A stretch of DNA of 64,000 nt from Bacteroides pyogenes_A (GCF_048595595.1 NZ_CP184347.1), one strand, 5' to 3'; counted from the first letter of the stretch, positions 42,292-51,651 are shown. Numbers and translations are program-made. Notes: generated by a model not told the origin, from the sequence alone.

Positions 42292-44178
42292 ATGAATAAT
42301 CTCATATATAAAATACAGTACGTGTTTGCCGGGCTTCTGATCGCCTGCGCATTGCCTTTACAGGCACAACACACCGCTAATGCCAACTCGGTGATAGTCG
42401 ATGCACAAACGAACATCGTATGCAAATCGATGACGCAATCGGTCGAAAAGCAGAGCCGGACGATTACCGTTTTAAACCGGAAAGGGTTGGACGCCGCACA
42501 GTTTGTGTGCGGATGCGACATGTTCCGTTCATTGCAGAAGTTCTCTGGAGAAATTCTCAATTCCTCCGGACGAACCGTACGCAAAATAAAAAAATCGGAT
42601 TTGCAGAAGACCGAGTACAGTTCCAATCTGGCTACGGACGATTATGTCTACTATTACAATTGCGACTTCTCTTCATTCCCTTTCACTGTGAAATATGAAT
42701 GGGAAGTGAAATGCAACAACGGGCTCATAGGCTATCCTTCGTTCGTTCCCCAAACCGATTTCCGGCAGGGCGTGGAAAAAGCATCTTTCCGCATCGAACT
42801 TCCCGCCGGGCAGACGTGCAGGTATCACGCATTAAACAACGATGACAATAAGATTCAAATCAAAGAATCTGCCGGAGATGCCGGACAAAGAATCATAGAG
42901 GCACGCGTGTCGCAGTTGGTACCGGTATCGGAAGAGCCTTTCGGACCGACGTTCTCCGAATTGTTTCCGCGTGTCTACTTCGCCCCTTCGGCATTCATCT
43001 ACGATAAGTCGGAAGGGAATATCGACACTTGGCAGACATACGGCGCCTGGCAATACAAGCTCCTCGAGGGGCGGGGAACAATTCCCGAAGAGCTACGGTC
43101 AAAGCTCCGCGAACTGACCGCCAATTGCCGTAACGACCGGGAAAAAGTAAAAGCCATTTACGATTACTTGGCCAAGACTACGCGTTATGTGAGCATTCAA
43201 TTGGGCATCGGCGGCCTGCAACCCATCCCCGCCGCCAATGTATGCCGCACCGGATTCGGAGACTGCAAAGGACTCTCCAACTACATGGCAGCAATGCTGA
43301 AAGAAGTGGGCATTCCCTCTACATATACCGTCATCAGCACTGTCAACCGAAGGCTGCTTCCGGAATTCTCCAGCGCCAACCAAATGAACCATGTCATCCT
43401 GCAAGTCCCTCTTCCGCAGGACACACTTTGGCTCGAATGCACCAATCCTCAACTTCCGCTCGGGTATGTGCACCAAAGCATTGCCGGACACGATGCTTTA
43501 TTGGTAAGACCTGAGGGAGGCAGCATATATACACTTCCCATATACGCCGATTCGCTCAATACGCAACACATCACTGCCGATATCAAGCTATCGCCCGATG
43601 CGGAAGCCCGGATAGAGGCAAGCGAAACATCCCGTCTATTCCAATACGAAAACAGAACAAACCTCTCATACTTAAAGCCGAATAAGCAAAAAGACCGGAT
43701 ACGCGAAGGAATCAAACTGCTGCAAGCCGACATCTTACAGTTGCGGATAGACGAACACAAGGAAGCCGATCCTTCCGTTACGGTTCAATATACAATAAGC
43801 AGCAACCAATACGGAGAAAAAACCGGCAATCGCCTTTTCATTCCTACAAATATCTTTCGGAAAGGATTCTACGTTCCTCACATCACCGAACGTAAGACTC
43901 CCATCCACATCAATTACGGATATGCAGACACCGACAGCATCCGTATTCACCTTCCCGAAGGGTATGTGATTGAAGGCAGGCCCGGAAACACAGAGCTGAA
44001 GACCCGGTTCGGCAACTTCAAATCGACCGTTCGGGTGGAAGGTAAAGAAGTTTTGGTTGTTCACGGTCTTTCCATTGCCAGAGGTGTTTATCCTCCCGAA
44101 GCTTATGCCGATTTCATCGATTTCAGAAAGAAAGTATCCGCACAATACAGCGCAAGAATCGTACTGAAAAAAGACTAA
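42292..44178 (+). CDS. DUF3857 / transglutaminase-like exported protein, catalytic Cys and His present
   Basis: 628 residues from the ATG at 42292, with signal peptide NLIYKIQYVFAGLLIACALP. Same architecture as the gene before it: DUF3857 N-terminal half, then a transglutaminase core with Cys325 in GDCKGLSNYM and His367 in MNHVILQV, then a beta-rich C-terminal part. Members of the superfamily act as cysteine proteases, amidases or cross-linkers; the substrate is unknown. The pairing with a catalytically dead sister suggests they work as a complex, which is inference. Both are exported and probably co-transcribed. Confidence 0.85.
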   Translation: MNNLIYKIQYVFAGLLIACALPLQAQHTANANSVIVDAQTNIVCKSMTQSVEKQSRTITVLNRKGLDAAQFVCGCDMFRSLQKFSGEILNSSGRTVRKIKKSDLQKTEYSSNLATDDYVYYYNCDFSSFPFTVKYEWEVKCNNGLIGYPSFVPQTDFRQGVEKASFRIELPAGQTCRYHALNNDDNKIQIKESAGDAGQRIIEARVSQLVPVSEEPFGPTFSELFPRVYFAPSAFIYDKSEGNIDTWQTYGAWQYKLLEGRGTIPEELRSKLRELTANCRNDREKVKAIYDYLAKTTRYVSIQLGIGGLQPIPAANVCRTGFGDCKGLSNYMAAMLKEVGIPSTYTVISTVNRRLLPEFSSANQMNHVILQVPLPQDTLWLECTNPQLPLGYVHQSIAGHDALLVRPEGGSIYTLPIYADSLNTQHITADIKLSPDAEARIEASETSRLFQYENRTNLSYLKPNKQKDRIREGIKLLQADILQLRIDEHKEADPSVTVQYTISSNQYGEKTGNRLFIPTNIFRKGFYVPHITERKTPIHINYGYADTDSIRIHLPEGYVIEGRPGNTELKTRFGNFKSTVRVEGKEVLVVHGLSIARGVYPPEAYADFIDFRKKVSAQYSARIVLKKD

Positions 44179-44633
44179 AAAACAGATTTTTCGGCTTGAT
44201 ACTCCGCAAAACTTTCGGAGCAAGTGTTTACAGGATATGGAAGAACAAAAAGTGCATGCACTGAAACGCTCAAAACTTCTTGGTTCATCATTCATAATGT
44301 AATCGCAAAATGAGAGAAAAACATACTGAAGCAAAGCCGAACTCTCCCGATCATCATGCGAACAAGCCGTTTTTTCTTCATAAAAGAACAGGTGTAAAGC
44401 AAAATCAAAGGTCTCAAAGTTGCTTCAAACGAGCCCTTGCGACAAGTTGTTTCGCACTGTTAAAAATGAGAGGAAGAAAAAGACGGGAATAATGACAGCT
44501 TTCTCAAATGGGAAACTACATACAAGATATTTATAAAAAAGTTTTCCGTTTTGGACAACTTTCTCTTCCGATAAACATAAAAAGTTTTCCATCTTTTAAT
44601 GTTAAAACGTTACCGAATTATCGTATAATCTAT
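44179..44633. other. Gene-free AT-rich gap before the nrdD promoter
   Basis: I see no supported gene. A 60-codon frame (44310-44492) is Lys/Arg/His-rich without a recognisable domain and is left out. No strong terminator is evident after the DUF3857 pair. Confidence 0.4.
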
Positions 44634-44641
44634 TATCTTTG
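44634..44641 (+). promoter_or_regulatory. -7 box (TATCTTTG) for the nrdD transcript
   Basis: A perfect TAnnTTTG just upstream of the riboswitch, so transcription would start a few bases before the aptamer. Confidence 0.6.
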
Positions 44642-44651
44642 TCTCACAGTT

Positions 44652-44815
44652 TCGGAACTAAAAGAGGTTTAGTCATGAGGGAACGCTGTGCGAATCGGCG
44701 ACAGTACCCGCTGCTGTAATTCTCGGTGAATCCGTACACGATGCCACTTCATTCGATGAGGGAAGGCGTACGAGGGAGAGATAAGTCAGAAGACCTGCCG
44801 GAACAAACCTACATA
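44652..44815 (+). promoter_or_regulatory. Cobalamin riboswitch upstream of nrdDG
   Basis: Conserved B12-aptamer boxes occur in order: GAGGGAACGCTGTGCGAATC (about 44677-44696), GACAGTACCCGCTGCTGTAA (44700-44719), GATGCCACT (44740-44748), GAGGGAAGGCG (44758-44768) and AAGTCAGAAGACCTGCC (44783-44799). AGGTTT (44665-44670) can pair with AAACCT (44805-44810) to close P1. It ends 36 bp before the nrdD ATG, close enough to act on translation or transcription. B12 binding would be expected to turn down the class III reductase when B12 is available. Confidence 0.93.
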
Positions 44816-44850
44816 TTATTAATGTCTAATCACTTTCGGGAGTTAAAGTT

Positions 44851-47244
44851 ATGAACTACGCGGAAATTTGTATCATCAAACGTGATGGTAAAAGAGAAGA
44901 TTTCTCTATCAGTAAGATCAAGAATGCGATCAGCAAAGCATTCAACGCTACCGGTATTCAAGATGAGCAGCAACTAATTGCCGACATCACAATGAATGTA
45001 ATCAGCCAATTCTCCACTCCTACCATTACCGTAGAAGAGATTCAGGATCTGGTAGAGAAAGAATTGATGAAAGTACGGCCGGAGGTTGCCAAGAAGTATA
45101 TCATCTATCGCGAGTGGAGAAACACCGAGCGCGACAAAAAGACTCAGATGAAACATGTGATGGACGGCATCGTGGCCATCGACAAGAACGATGTGAACCT
45201 GAGCAATGCCAACATGAGCAGCCACACGCCTGCCGGGCAGATGATGACTTTCGCCTCGGAAGTGACGAAAGACTATACCTATAAGTATCTTCTTCCCAAA
45301 CGTTTTGCCGAAGCGCACCAGTTGGGCGACATCCACATCCACGATCTCGATTATTATCCCACGAAGACGACTACCTGCATTCAATACGATATGGACGATC
45401 TCTTCGAACGGGGCTTCCGCACCAAGAACGGCAGCATCCGTACACCGCAGAGTATTCAGAGTTACGCCACGCTGGCTACTATCATCTTCCAGACCAACCA
45501 GAACGAACAGCACGGCGGACAAGCCATTCCCGCTTTCGATTTCTTCATGGCGAAGGGAGTAGCCAAATCGTTCCGCAAACATCTGGCGTCGTTCATCAAC
45601 TTCTATGTAGCTATGGAAAATGGGCGGGAAGCTGAAGAGAGCGTAATCCGCAAACTGATCGAGGTGCACCTTCCCTCCATCAAATCGGGCGAATTGGATC
45701 GCGAAGCTTTACGTATCGCTCTGGTAGCCCTGCAAATCAATATAGACAAGGAACACTTGGCGCACATCATCGAGAAGGCGTACCTGCAAACTCAGAAAGA
45801 TACGCATCAGGCTATGGAGGGATTCATCCACAACCTGAACACGATGCATTCCAGAGGCGGCAACCAAGTGGTGTTCAGTTCCATCAACTACGGAACAGAT
45901 ACGTCCGCCGAAGGACGGATGGTGATTGAAGAACTGCTGAAAGCCACCATCGAAGGACTCGGAGAGCGCGGGGAAGTGCCGGTTTTCCCCATTCAGATAT
46001 TCAAAGTAAAAGACGGCGTGTCGTATTCGGCAGCCGACTTTGAGAAAGCCATGAAAGCGGAAAACATGGAAGAGGCGATGAAAGGGAGCTACGATGCGCC
46101 GAATTTCGACTTGCTGCTGAAGGCCTGCCAGACAACCGCAAAGGCGCTTTTCCCCAACTTCATGTTTCTGGACACGCCCTTCAACCATAACGAAAAATGG
46201 AAAGCCGACGACCCGAAACGATACATATATGAATTGGCAACCATGGGATGCCGCACGCGGGTATTCGAAAACCTCGCCGGAGAGAAATCGTCGTTGGGGC
46301 GCGGAAACCTTTCGTTCACTACGCTGAACATGCCCCGCTTGGCCATCGAAGCACGCATCAAAGCCGAGAGCCTGATCGAAGACGAACGGAAGAAAGACGC
46401 GATAGAGCAAAAAGCCAAAGAAATATTCATAGAGTCGATACACAGCACCGCCTCGCTGATAGCCGACCAACTTTACGAACGCTACCAATACCAGCGTACC
46501 GCCTTGGCACGCCAGTTTCCTTTCATGATGGGGAACGACGTATGGAAAGGCGGCGGTGCGCTCAACCCCAACGAACAGGTGGGCGACGCATTGCGCAGCG
46601 GGACACTGGGCATCGGATTCATCGGCGGACACAATGCAATGGTTGCTCTCTACGGCGAAGGTCACGGACACAACCAAAAGGCATGGGATACGCTTTACGA
46701 GGCAGTGATGGAGATGAACAAAGTGGTGGATGAATACAAAGAAAAGTACGGCCTGAACTATTCGGTACTGGCAACTCCCGCCGAAGGGCTGTCGGGTCGG
46801 TTCACCCGTATGGACCGCCGCAAATACGGTAAAATACCCGGAGTGACTGATCTCGATTATTATGTAAACTCTTTCCATGTCGATGTAAAAGAGCCTATCT
46901 CCATCGCAGAAAAAATCAAACGGGAGGCTCCGTTCCATGCCATTACCCGCGGAGGACATATCACGTACGTAGAGCTCGACGGCGAGGCTCAGAAGAACAT
47001 CCGCGCCATTGCCAAAATCGTAAAGGTGATGCACGATGAAGGCATCGGATACGGTTCGATCAACCACCCGGTAGACACCTGTCACCAATGCGGATACAAG
47101 GGAGTGATCTACGACAAATGCCCCATATGCAGAAGCGAAAATATTCTCCGTATGCGCCGTATCACCGGTTATCTCACCGGAGACCTCAGTTCATGGAACT
47201 CTGCCAAACGGGCGGAAGAGAAGGATCGGGTGAAACATCTGTAA
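44851..47244 (+). CDS. nrdD: Anaerobic (class III) ribonucleoside-triphosphate reductase
   Basis: 797 residues. A glycyl-radical enzyme making deoxyribonucleotides under anaerobiosis. An ATP-cone regulatory domain occupies about 1-95 (IIKRDGKREDFSISKIKNAI...EVAKKYIIYREWRN). The barrel follows. The C-terminal zinc site is CHQCGYKG...KCPICRS, and the radical Gly is in the motif RRITGYLTGDLSSWN (Gly773). It is controlled by the cobalamin riboswitch and followed by its activase after 10 bp. Oxygen sensitivity of the radical fits a strict anaerobe. Confidence 0.96.
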   Translation: MNYAEICIIKRDGKREDFSISKIKNAISKAFNATGIQDEQQLIADITMNVISQFSTPTITVEEIQDLVEKELMKVRPEVAKKYIIYREWRNTERDKKTQMKHVMDGIVAIDKNDVNLSNANMSSHTPAGQMMTFASEVTKDYTYKYLLPKRFAEAHQLGDIHIHDLDYYPTKTTTCIQYDMDDLFERGFRTKNGSIRTPQSIQSYATLATIIFQTNQNEQHGGQAIPAFDFFMAKGVAKSFRKHLASFINFYVAMENGREAEESVIRKLIEVHLPSIKSGELDREALRIALVALQINIDKEHLAHIIEKAYLQTQKDTHQAMEGFIHNLNTMHSRGGNQVVFSSINYGTDTSAEGRMVIEELLKATIEGLGERGEVPVFPIQIFKVKDGVSYSAADFEKAMKAENMEEAMKGSYDAPNFDLLLKACQTTAKALFPNFMFLDTPFNHNEKWKADDPKRYIYELATMGCRTRVFENLAGEKSSLGRGNLSFTTLNMPRLAIEARIKAESLIEDERKKDAIEQKAKEIFIESIHSTASLIADQLYERYQYQRTALARQFPFMMGNDVWKGGGALNPNEQVGDALRSGTLGIGFIGGHNAMVALYGEGHGHNQKAWDTLYEAVMEMNKVVDEYKEKYGLNYSVLATPAEGLSGRFTRMDRRKYGKIPGVTDLDYYVNSFHVDVKEPISIAEKIKREAPFHAITRGGHITYVELDGEAQKNIRAIAKIVKVMHDEGIGYGSINHPVDTCHQCGYKGVIYDKCPICRSENILRMRRITGYLTGDLSSWNSAKRAEEKDRVKHL

Positions 47245-47254
47245 CATCCGGCAC

Positions 47255-47746
47255 ATGACCGCTCCGCATACCACACTTCCCCCGCTTCGTTTATTGGGAA
47301 CTTATCCGGAAACGATTGTCGACGGTGAGGGCATCCGGTATTCCATTTACCTGGCCGGATGCTCCCACCACTGCCCCGGTTGCCACAACCCGGAAAGCTG
47401 GAACCCGAATGCCGGGGAGTTGCTCACAGACGAGCGCATTTCCCGAATCATCCGTGAGATTCGGTCGAATCCGTTGCTCGACGGAATCACTTTTTCCGGA
47501 GGAGATCCCTTCTTCCACCCCGAAGCTTTCCTTCCCCTTATCCGGAGAGTGAAGCAGGAAACGGGGCTGAACATCTGGTGCTATACGGGCTACACTTACG
47601 AAGAAATCGAAGCTTCTCCCCGCCTCAACGCCGTACTTCCTTACATAGACGTATTGGTGGACGGACGGTTCGAGCAGGAGTTATTCTCCCCCTATCTCGA
47701 ATTCAGAGGAAGCAGCAACCAGCGGATTCTGCGGCTGAAAGAATAA
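47255..47746 (+). CDS. nrdG: Anaerobic ribonucleotide reductase activating protein
   Basis: 163 residues, a radical-SAM enzyme that installs the glycyl radical on NrdD. The CX3CX2C cluster motif is Cys36-SHH-Cys40-PG-Cys43. The SAM-binding GGE-like motif is ITFSGGDPF. A second block WCYTGYTYEEIE is typical of NrdG. Length is standard. It is co-transcribed with nrdD. Its 3' end is followed within 45 bp by the 21-bp repeat array and a large palindrome. Confidence 0.95.
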   Translation: MTAPHTTLPPLRLLGTYPETIVDGEGIRYSIYLAGCSHHCPGCHNPESWNPNAGELLTDERISRIIREIRSNPLLDGITFSGGDPFFHPEAFLPLIRRVKQETGLNIWCYTGYTYEEIEASPRLNAVLPYIDVLVDGRFEQELFSPYLEFRGSSNQRILRLKE

Positions 47747-47790
47747 TTGGAACCGCTTTATCCCCGACACCGGCGCCACACCGTCTTTTG

Positions 47791-48012
47791 AAAAAAAGGC
47801 GGCGGGCTTTGAAAAAAAGGCGGCGGGCTTTGAAAAAAAGGCGGCGGGCTTTGAAAAAAAGGCGGCGGGCTTTGAAAAAAAGGCGGCGGGCTTTGAAAAA
47901 AAGGCGGCGGGCTTTGAAAAAAAGGCGGCGGGCTTTGAAAAAAAGGCGGCGGGCTTTGAAAAAAAGGCGGCGGGCTTTGAAAAAAAGGCGGCGGGCTTTG
48001 AAAAAGGCGGCG
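47791..48012 (+). repeat. 21-bp tandem array, 10 near-identical units
   Basis: Ten consecutive units of A7 followed by GGCGGCGGGCTTTG (47791-48000) look identical, then a partial eleventh unit has five A. The period of 21 keeps all frames open, so low-complexity frames such as repeated KKRRRAL appear on both strands; these are not taken as genes. The same unit, more degenerate, is at 15502-15586. It lies between the convergent nrdG and rseP. Confidence 0.95.
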
Positions 48013-48056
48013 GGCGGGAGGTTCGAAAGCACAATTGTGCTTTCGAACCTCCCGCC
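48013..48056. terminator. Perfect 44-bp palindrome, likely bidirectional terminator
   Basis: 48013-48034 and 48035-48056 are exact reverse complements (22 bp per arm; centre GCACAATTGTGC). It stands between the convergent nrdG and rseP operons, where a bidirectional terminator would be expected, but there is no T-run on either side. It directly follows the 21-bp array. Confidence 0.6.
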
Positions 48057-48140
48057 GAAACTTTATTGAAACTCGGCGAGCCAATCCCTAAAAAGCCCGG
48101 AATGACTTATTTCATGATACGCTCACGGAGGCAAAACTCA

Positions 48141-49496
48141 TCAGAAGAAAAACCTCAGCACATCGTTGAAGTTCGCCCAAAGCAGAAGCCCGAAGAGTAA
48201 GATCATCCCCGCCATCTGGGCGTATTCCATAAACTTATCGCTCGGTTTGCGGCGCGCAATCATCTCGTAAAGCAAGAAAAGCACATGACCGCCATCCAGT
48301 GCCGGAATGGGAAGTATGTTCATAAAGGCAAGAATGATAGAGAGGAAAGCTGTCATGTACCAGAACTGATGCCAATCCCATGTAGCCGGGAAAATGCTTC
48401 CTAGCGTTCCGAAACCTCCCAGCTGTTTCGCTCCCTCTTTCGAGAACAAGTATTTCATATTTCCCACATAGCCTTTCAACGTTTTCACACCCAATGCCAT
48501 ACCGGCAGGAAATGATTCGAAGAAACCGTACTCTTTCTTCACCACCGGAAGCAGTCGTTCGGCCGACAATCCGGCTACCACTCCCATCTTATAAGCAGAA
48601 TCGAGCTGCATAGTCAGCGTATTCGTCTCTCCGGCACGCACATACGTCAATGTGATGGAGCGGGGATCGATACTGTCGTTACGAAGAGCGGCCTCGTTTT
48701 TCTTCCGCCCGGCTATCGCCATGTTATAGTCCGAAAAAGAAACCGGCTTTCCATCCAAAGCAATAATGCTGTCTCCCACCTGAATCCCCGCAAGGGCGGC
48801 AGGTGAGTTCGCCATCACGCTGTCCACCACATACGGAAAGCGGAAAGAAGCGAAACGGACGCTATCTGTCATCAAGCACTGCATCATATCTTCAGGAATA
48901 TACACCGATACCTTTTCACCGCCGCGAAGCACACTAACCTCACGGGCATCGACAATCCGGTTCATCATGTCTCCGTCATACCGTTCGAACGGAACGCCGT
49001 CCGCCGACAGAAGAATATCTCCATCACGGAAGCCGACCGACTTGGCTGTCTCGTTGAAATCCATTCCGAACGGAGTCTCCCGTACCTTTACATACTGGTC
49101 GCCCCAGGCAAACAAGATCATCGAATAGATAAACAACGCCAGAAGGAAGTTGAACAACACACCGCCGACCATAATCAGCAGGCGTTGCCATGCCGGCTTG
49201 GAGCGGAACTCCCAAGGCTGTTCGGGTCGTTTCATCTGCTCGGTATCCATCGACTCGTCGATCATACCGGCAATCTTGACATAACCTCCCAAAGGCAGCC
49301 ATCCCACAGCATATTCCGTTTCACTCTTTTTCGGCTTAAACTTAAAAAGCGTGAACCAAGGGTCGAAAAATAAGCAGAATTTTTCTACGCGCACCTTAAA
49401 CAAACGGGCAAAAAGAAAATGCCCGCCTTCGTGAATGATGATAAGCAGCGAAAGGCTCATGATGAGTTGCAGGGCACGAATCAAAAATGTTTCCAT
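48141..49496 (-). CDS. rseP: Site-2 (RIP) metalloprotease RseP
   Basis: 451 residues. It cleaves membrane-embedded regulators such as anti-sigma factors. The zinc motif is HEGGH at residues 22-26 in the first membrane helix. PDZ-like domains follow in the periplasmic part (DGDILLSADGVPFER; IQVGDSIIALDGKPV). The third metal ligand lies in ILPIPALDGGHVLFLLYEMI near the C-terminus. It is last in the operon tsaB-DUF4290-murA-rimM-M23-dxr-rseP; pairing with dxr is common in Bacteroidota and other phyla. Confidence 0.96.
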   Translation of the reverse strand: METFLIRALQLIMSLSLLIIIHEGGHFLFARLFKVRVEKFCLFFDPWFTLFKFKPKKSETEYAVGWLPLGGYVKIAGMIDESMDTEQMKRPEQPWEFRSKPAWQRLLIMVGGVLFNFLLALFIYSMILFAWGDQYVKVRETPFGMDFNETAKSVGFRDGDILLSADGVPFERYDGDMMNRIVDAREVSVLRGGEKVSVYIPEDMMQCLMTDSVRFASFRFPYVVDSVMANSPAALAGIQVGDSIIALDGKPVSFSDYNMAIAGRKKNEAALRNDSIDPRSITLTYVRAGETNTLTMQLDSAYKMGVVAGLSAERLLPVVKKEYGFFESFPAGMALGVKTLKGYVGNMKYLFSKEGAKQLGGFGTLGSIFPATWDWHQFWYMTAFLSIILAFMNILPIPALDGGHVLFLLYEMIARRKPSDKFMEYAQMAGMILLFGLLLWANFNDVLRFFF

Positions 49497-49534
49497 GTTT
49501 ATTACTTACAAATTACTGATTACATATTATTATA

Positions 49535-50719
49535 TTAGACACGAGAAGAGCGCACAAACTCCGAAGCAATGCGGCGGGCCTCGACATCGGTCGCCACATA
49601 ATCTTCATAAACGGGATTCTTGATAAAAGAAGCGCGCTCCATCGTTTTTTCTATCACATCGCTCATGCCGAGAAATGCGATGCCTTCTTTCAGGAAAGCG
49701 TCGACCACCACCTCGTTGGCTGCATTGACGATGCAAGGCATGTTTCCGCCTCGGTGCATCGCTTCGTACGCCAAAGCTAAATTGCGGAAGCGCCGCATAT
49801 CCGGTTGCTCGAATGTCAGGCTCGTACATTTCGAAAAATCCAACCGTTCGAATGACGAAGAAATACGTTCCGGATAAGAGAAAGCATATTGAATGGGAAG
49901 ACGCATATCCGGCATACCCAGCTGCGCTTTTACGGAACCATCTCCAAATTGTACCATAGAATGTATCACCGACTGCGGATGTACTACCACTTCAATCTGA
50001 TCGGGACGGACTCCGAACAGCCATTTCGCCTCGATCACCTCAAAGCCTTTATTCATCATCGTGGCGGAATCGACGGTAATCTTGGCGCCCATCTCCCAAT
50101 TCGGATGCTTCAAGGCCTGAGCCTTGGTTACGGTCTGCAATTCCTCCATGGAGCATGTACGGAACGGACCGCCCGAAGCGGTCAGAATCAGCTTTTCTAT
50201 GGGATTTCCAAACTCACCGACCAGACACTGGAAAATGGCGGAATGTTCCGAATCGACGGGCAGAATCGGCGTCCGATACTGTTGCGCCAACTCATTGACC
50301 AATTCGCCGGCTACAACCAGCGTTTCTTTGTTGGCCAACGCGATAGCTTTTCCGGCACGAATCGCGCTCATCGTAGGTTTCAAGCCCGCATAGCCGACCA
50401 TCGCCGTCAGCACAATATCGATCGGAGCGGCTTCCACTACCTGACACAAGGCATCCATTCCCGCATACACTTTGACGGGCATATCGTTCAACGCCTCTTT
50501 CAGCCCGGCATATTTGTCCTCATTGGCAATCACCACCACCTCCGGCTGAAACTTCCTCGCCTGCGCAATCAGGCTTTCCACCCGGTTGTTGGCAGTGAGC
50601 GCATAAACCTCGTACAGGTCGGGATGTTCTTCCACCACCTGCAACGCCTGCGTGCCGATAGAACCGGTAGATCCGAGGATGGCTATCTGTTTTTTCTTTT
50701 TATGGTCTTCTATATTCAT
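49535..50719 (-). CDS. dxr: 1-deoxy-D-xylulose 5-phosphate reductoisomerase
   Basis: 394 residues. It is the committed step of the MEP isoprenoid pathway, making 2-C-methyl-D-erythritol 4-phosphate with NADPH. The NADPH loop is AILGSTGSIGTQAL. The metal/substrate motif is PVDSEHSAIFQCL, and the active-site segment is TASGGPFR. MGAKITVDSATMMNKGFE is the conserved dimer/active-site block. Complete length. It is between the M23 peptidase gene and rseP in the operon. Confidence 0.97.
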   Translation of the reverse strand: MNIEDHKKKKQIAILGSTGSIGTQALQVVEEHPDLYEVYALTANNRVESLIAQARKFQPEVVVIANEDKYAGLKEALNDMPVKVYAGMDALCQVVEAAPIDIVLTAMVGYAGLKPTMSAIRAGKAIALANKETLVVAGELVNELAQQYRTPILPVDSEHSAIFQCLVGEFGNPIEKLILTASGGPFRTCSMEELQTVTKAQALKHPNWEMGAKITVDSATMMNKGFEVIEAKWLFGVRPDQIEVVVHPQSVIHSMVQFGDGSVKAQLGMPDMRLPIQYAFSYPERISSSFERLDFSKCTSLTFEQPDMRRFRNLALAYEAMHRGGNMPCIVNAANEVVVDAFLKEGIAFLGMSDVIEKTMERASFIKNPVYEDYVATDVEARRIASEFVRSSRV

Positions 50720-50738
50720 TCCTATCTACTCAATCTCA

Positions 50739-51599
50739 CTAAAACACAATATATTTTTCAGGATTCACCGGGCGCCCCTTATACCAAAGCTCAAAGTGCA
50801 AATGAGGCCCCGTACTCAGCGTTCCGCTGTTTCCTACCAAAGCGATCGCCTCACCGCCTCGTACATGCTCGCCCTGTTTCTTGAGAAGCGAACCGCAATG
50901 CTTGCAGACCGAAAGTAAATCTTGATTATGCTGCAACATAATCACATAACCCGTTTCGGCGGTATACGTGCTCAACACCACCGTTCCGTCCATCGCAGCC
51001 AATATACTCTCGTTCGGATTGGCGGCAATATCGGTTCCGAAATGTTTTTTTTCCGGCTCGAAATGAGCGGAAACCATTCCGCGTACCGGCCGGTAAAGAA
51101 TCATTTTGCTGACGTCCGGCTGGGATATGATGGTAGACAGGTTGTACTTTTCGCTTTCTTCGTATTGCCGGCGAAACTCTTCTTCGCGGCGGGTACGTTC
51201 CATAAGCGTGTCCTTACGCGCCACAGTGAGCGAATCGAGCGTGCGCACGCTGTCTATTTGCACTTTCCCGCTGAAGATGTCCTGTATGTTCATGATGTAC
51301 AGATTTTGCCTTTCGAGCAACAGCTGCAAAGAGTCTACCCGCAACGCATTGCTCACTATCTGCTTGCGGACTTCACTGTTCATGTATCCGGGAAGATAAT
51401 TGCGCAAAGGAGTAAAAGCAATGATGGAAGCGGCAATCAGAAAGAGCACGGTCAGTACGGTAATCAGCACCGACAGACCATTGAGTTTGGACACATGAAG
51501 CCCAACCACCTCTTCAAGCGTATTCTCGTTGACGATGGTGAGCTTATATTTAAACTTGAAGTTTCTCCAAAATGCTTTTCTTCTCTTCTTTCGCGGCAT
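50739..51599 (-). CDS. M23-family peptidase, membrane-anchored
   Basis: 286 residues. A basic cytoplasmic N-terminus (MPRKKRRKAFWRN) and one membrane helix (about 44-64, LSVLITVLTVLFLIAASII) are followed by a periplasmic coil (about 80-150). The C-terminal LytM/M23 domain has HFGTDIAA and GPHLHFELWYKG as the zinc-binding motifs. The first zinc His-x3-Asp and the HxH are both present, so it may be an active endopeptidase of peptidoglycan. Position next to murA and dxr fits cell-wall growth. Confidence 0.92.
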   Translation of the reverse strand: MPRKKRRKAFWRNFKFKYKLTIVNENTLEEVVGLHVSKLNGLSVLITVLTVLFLIAASIIAFTPLRNYLPGYMNSEVRKQIVSNALRVDSLQLLLERQNLYIMNIQDIFSGKVQIDSVRTLDSLTVARKDTLMERTRREEEFRRQYEESEKYNLSTIISQPDVSKMILYRPVRGMVSAHFEPEKKHFGTDIAANPNESILAAMDGTVVLSTYTAETGYVIMLQHNQDLLSVCKHCGSLLKKQGEHVRGGEAIALVGNSGTLSTGPHLHFELWYKGRPVNPEKYIVF

Positions 51600-51651
51600 T
51601 CTCTTTCTTACTTATTTGGCATTCTCTTTCTTCTTATCTATTGTATTCCGT

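Noticed and set aside
44310..44492. A 60-codon frame in the gap before nrdD
   Set aside because: No domain, no promoter, and a composition like random sequence.
45709..47088. A 459-codon open frame antisense to nrdD
   Set aside because: It is the opposite strand of a certain gene with strong codon bias; the protein has no recognisable domain.
47578..48084. Long open frames over the 21-bp array with repeated KKRRRAL, FFSKPAA or PPPFFQS motifs
   Set aside because: A 21-bp period without stops keeps all frames open on both strands. The frames start inside nrdG or run out of the palindrome and have no gene-like composition.
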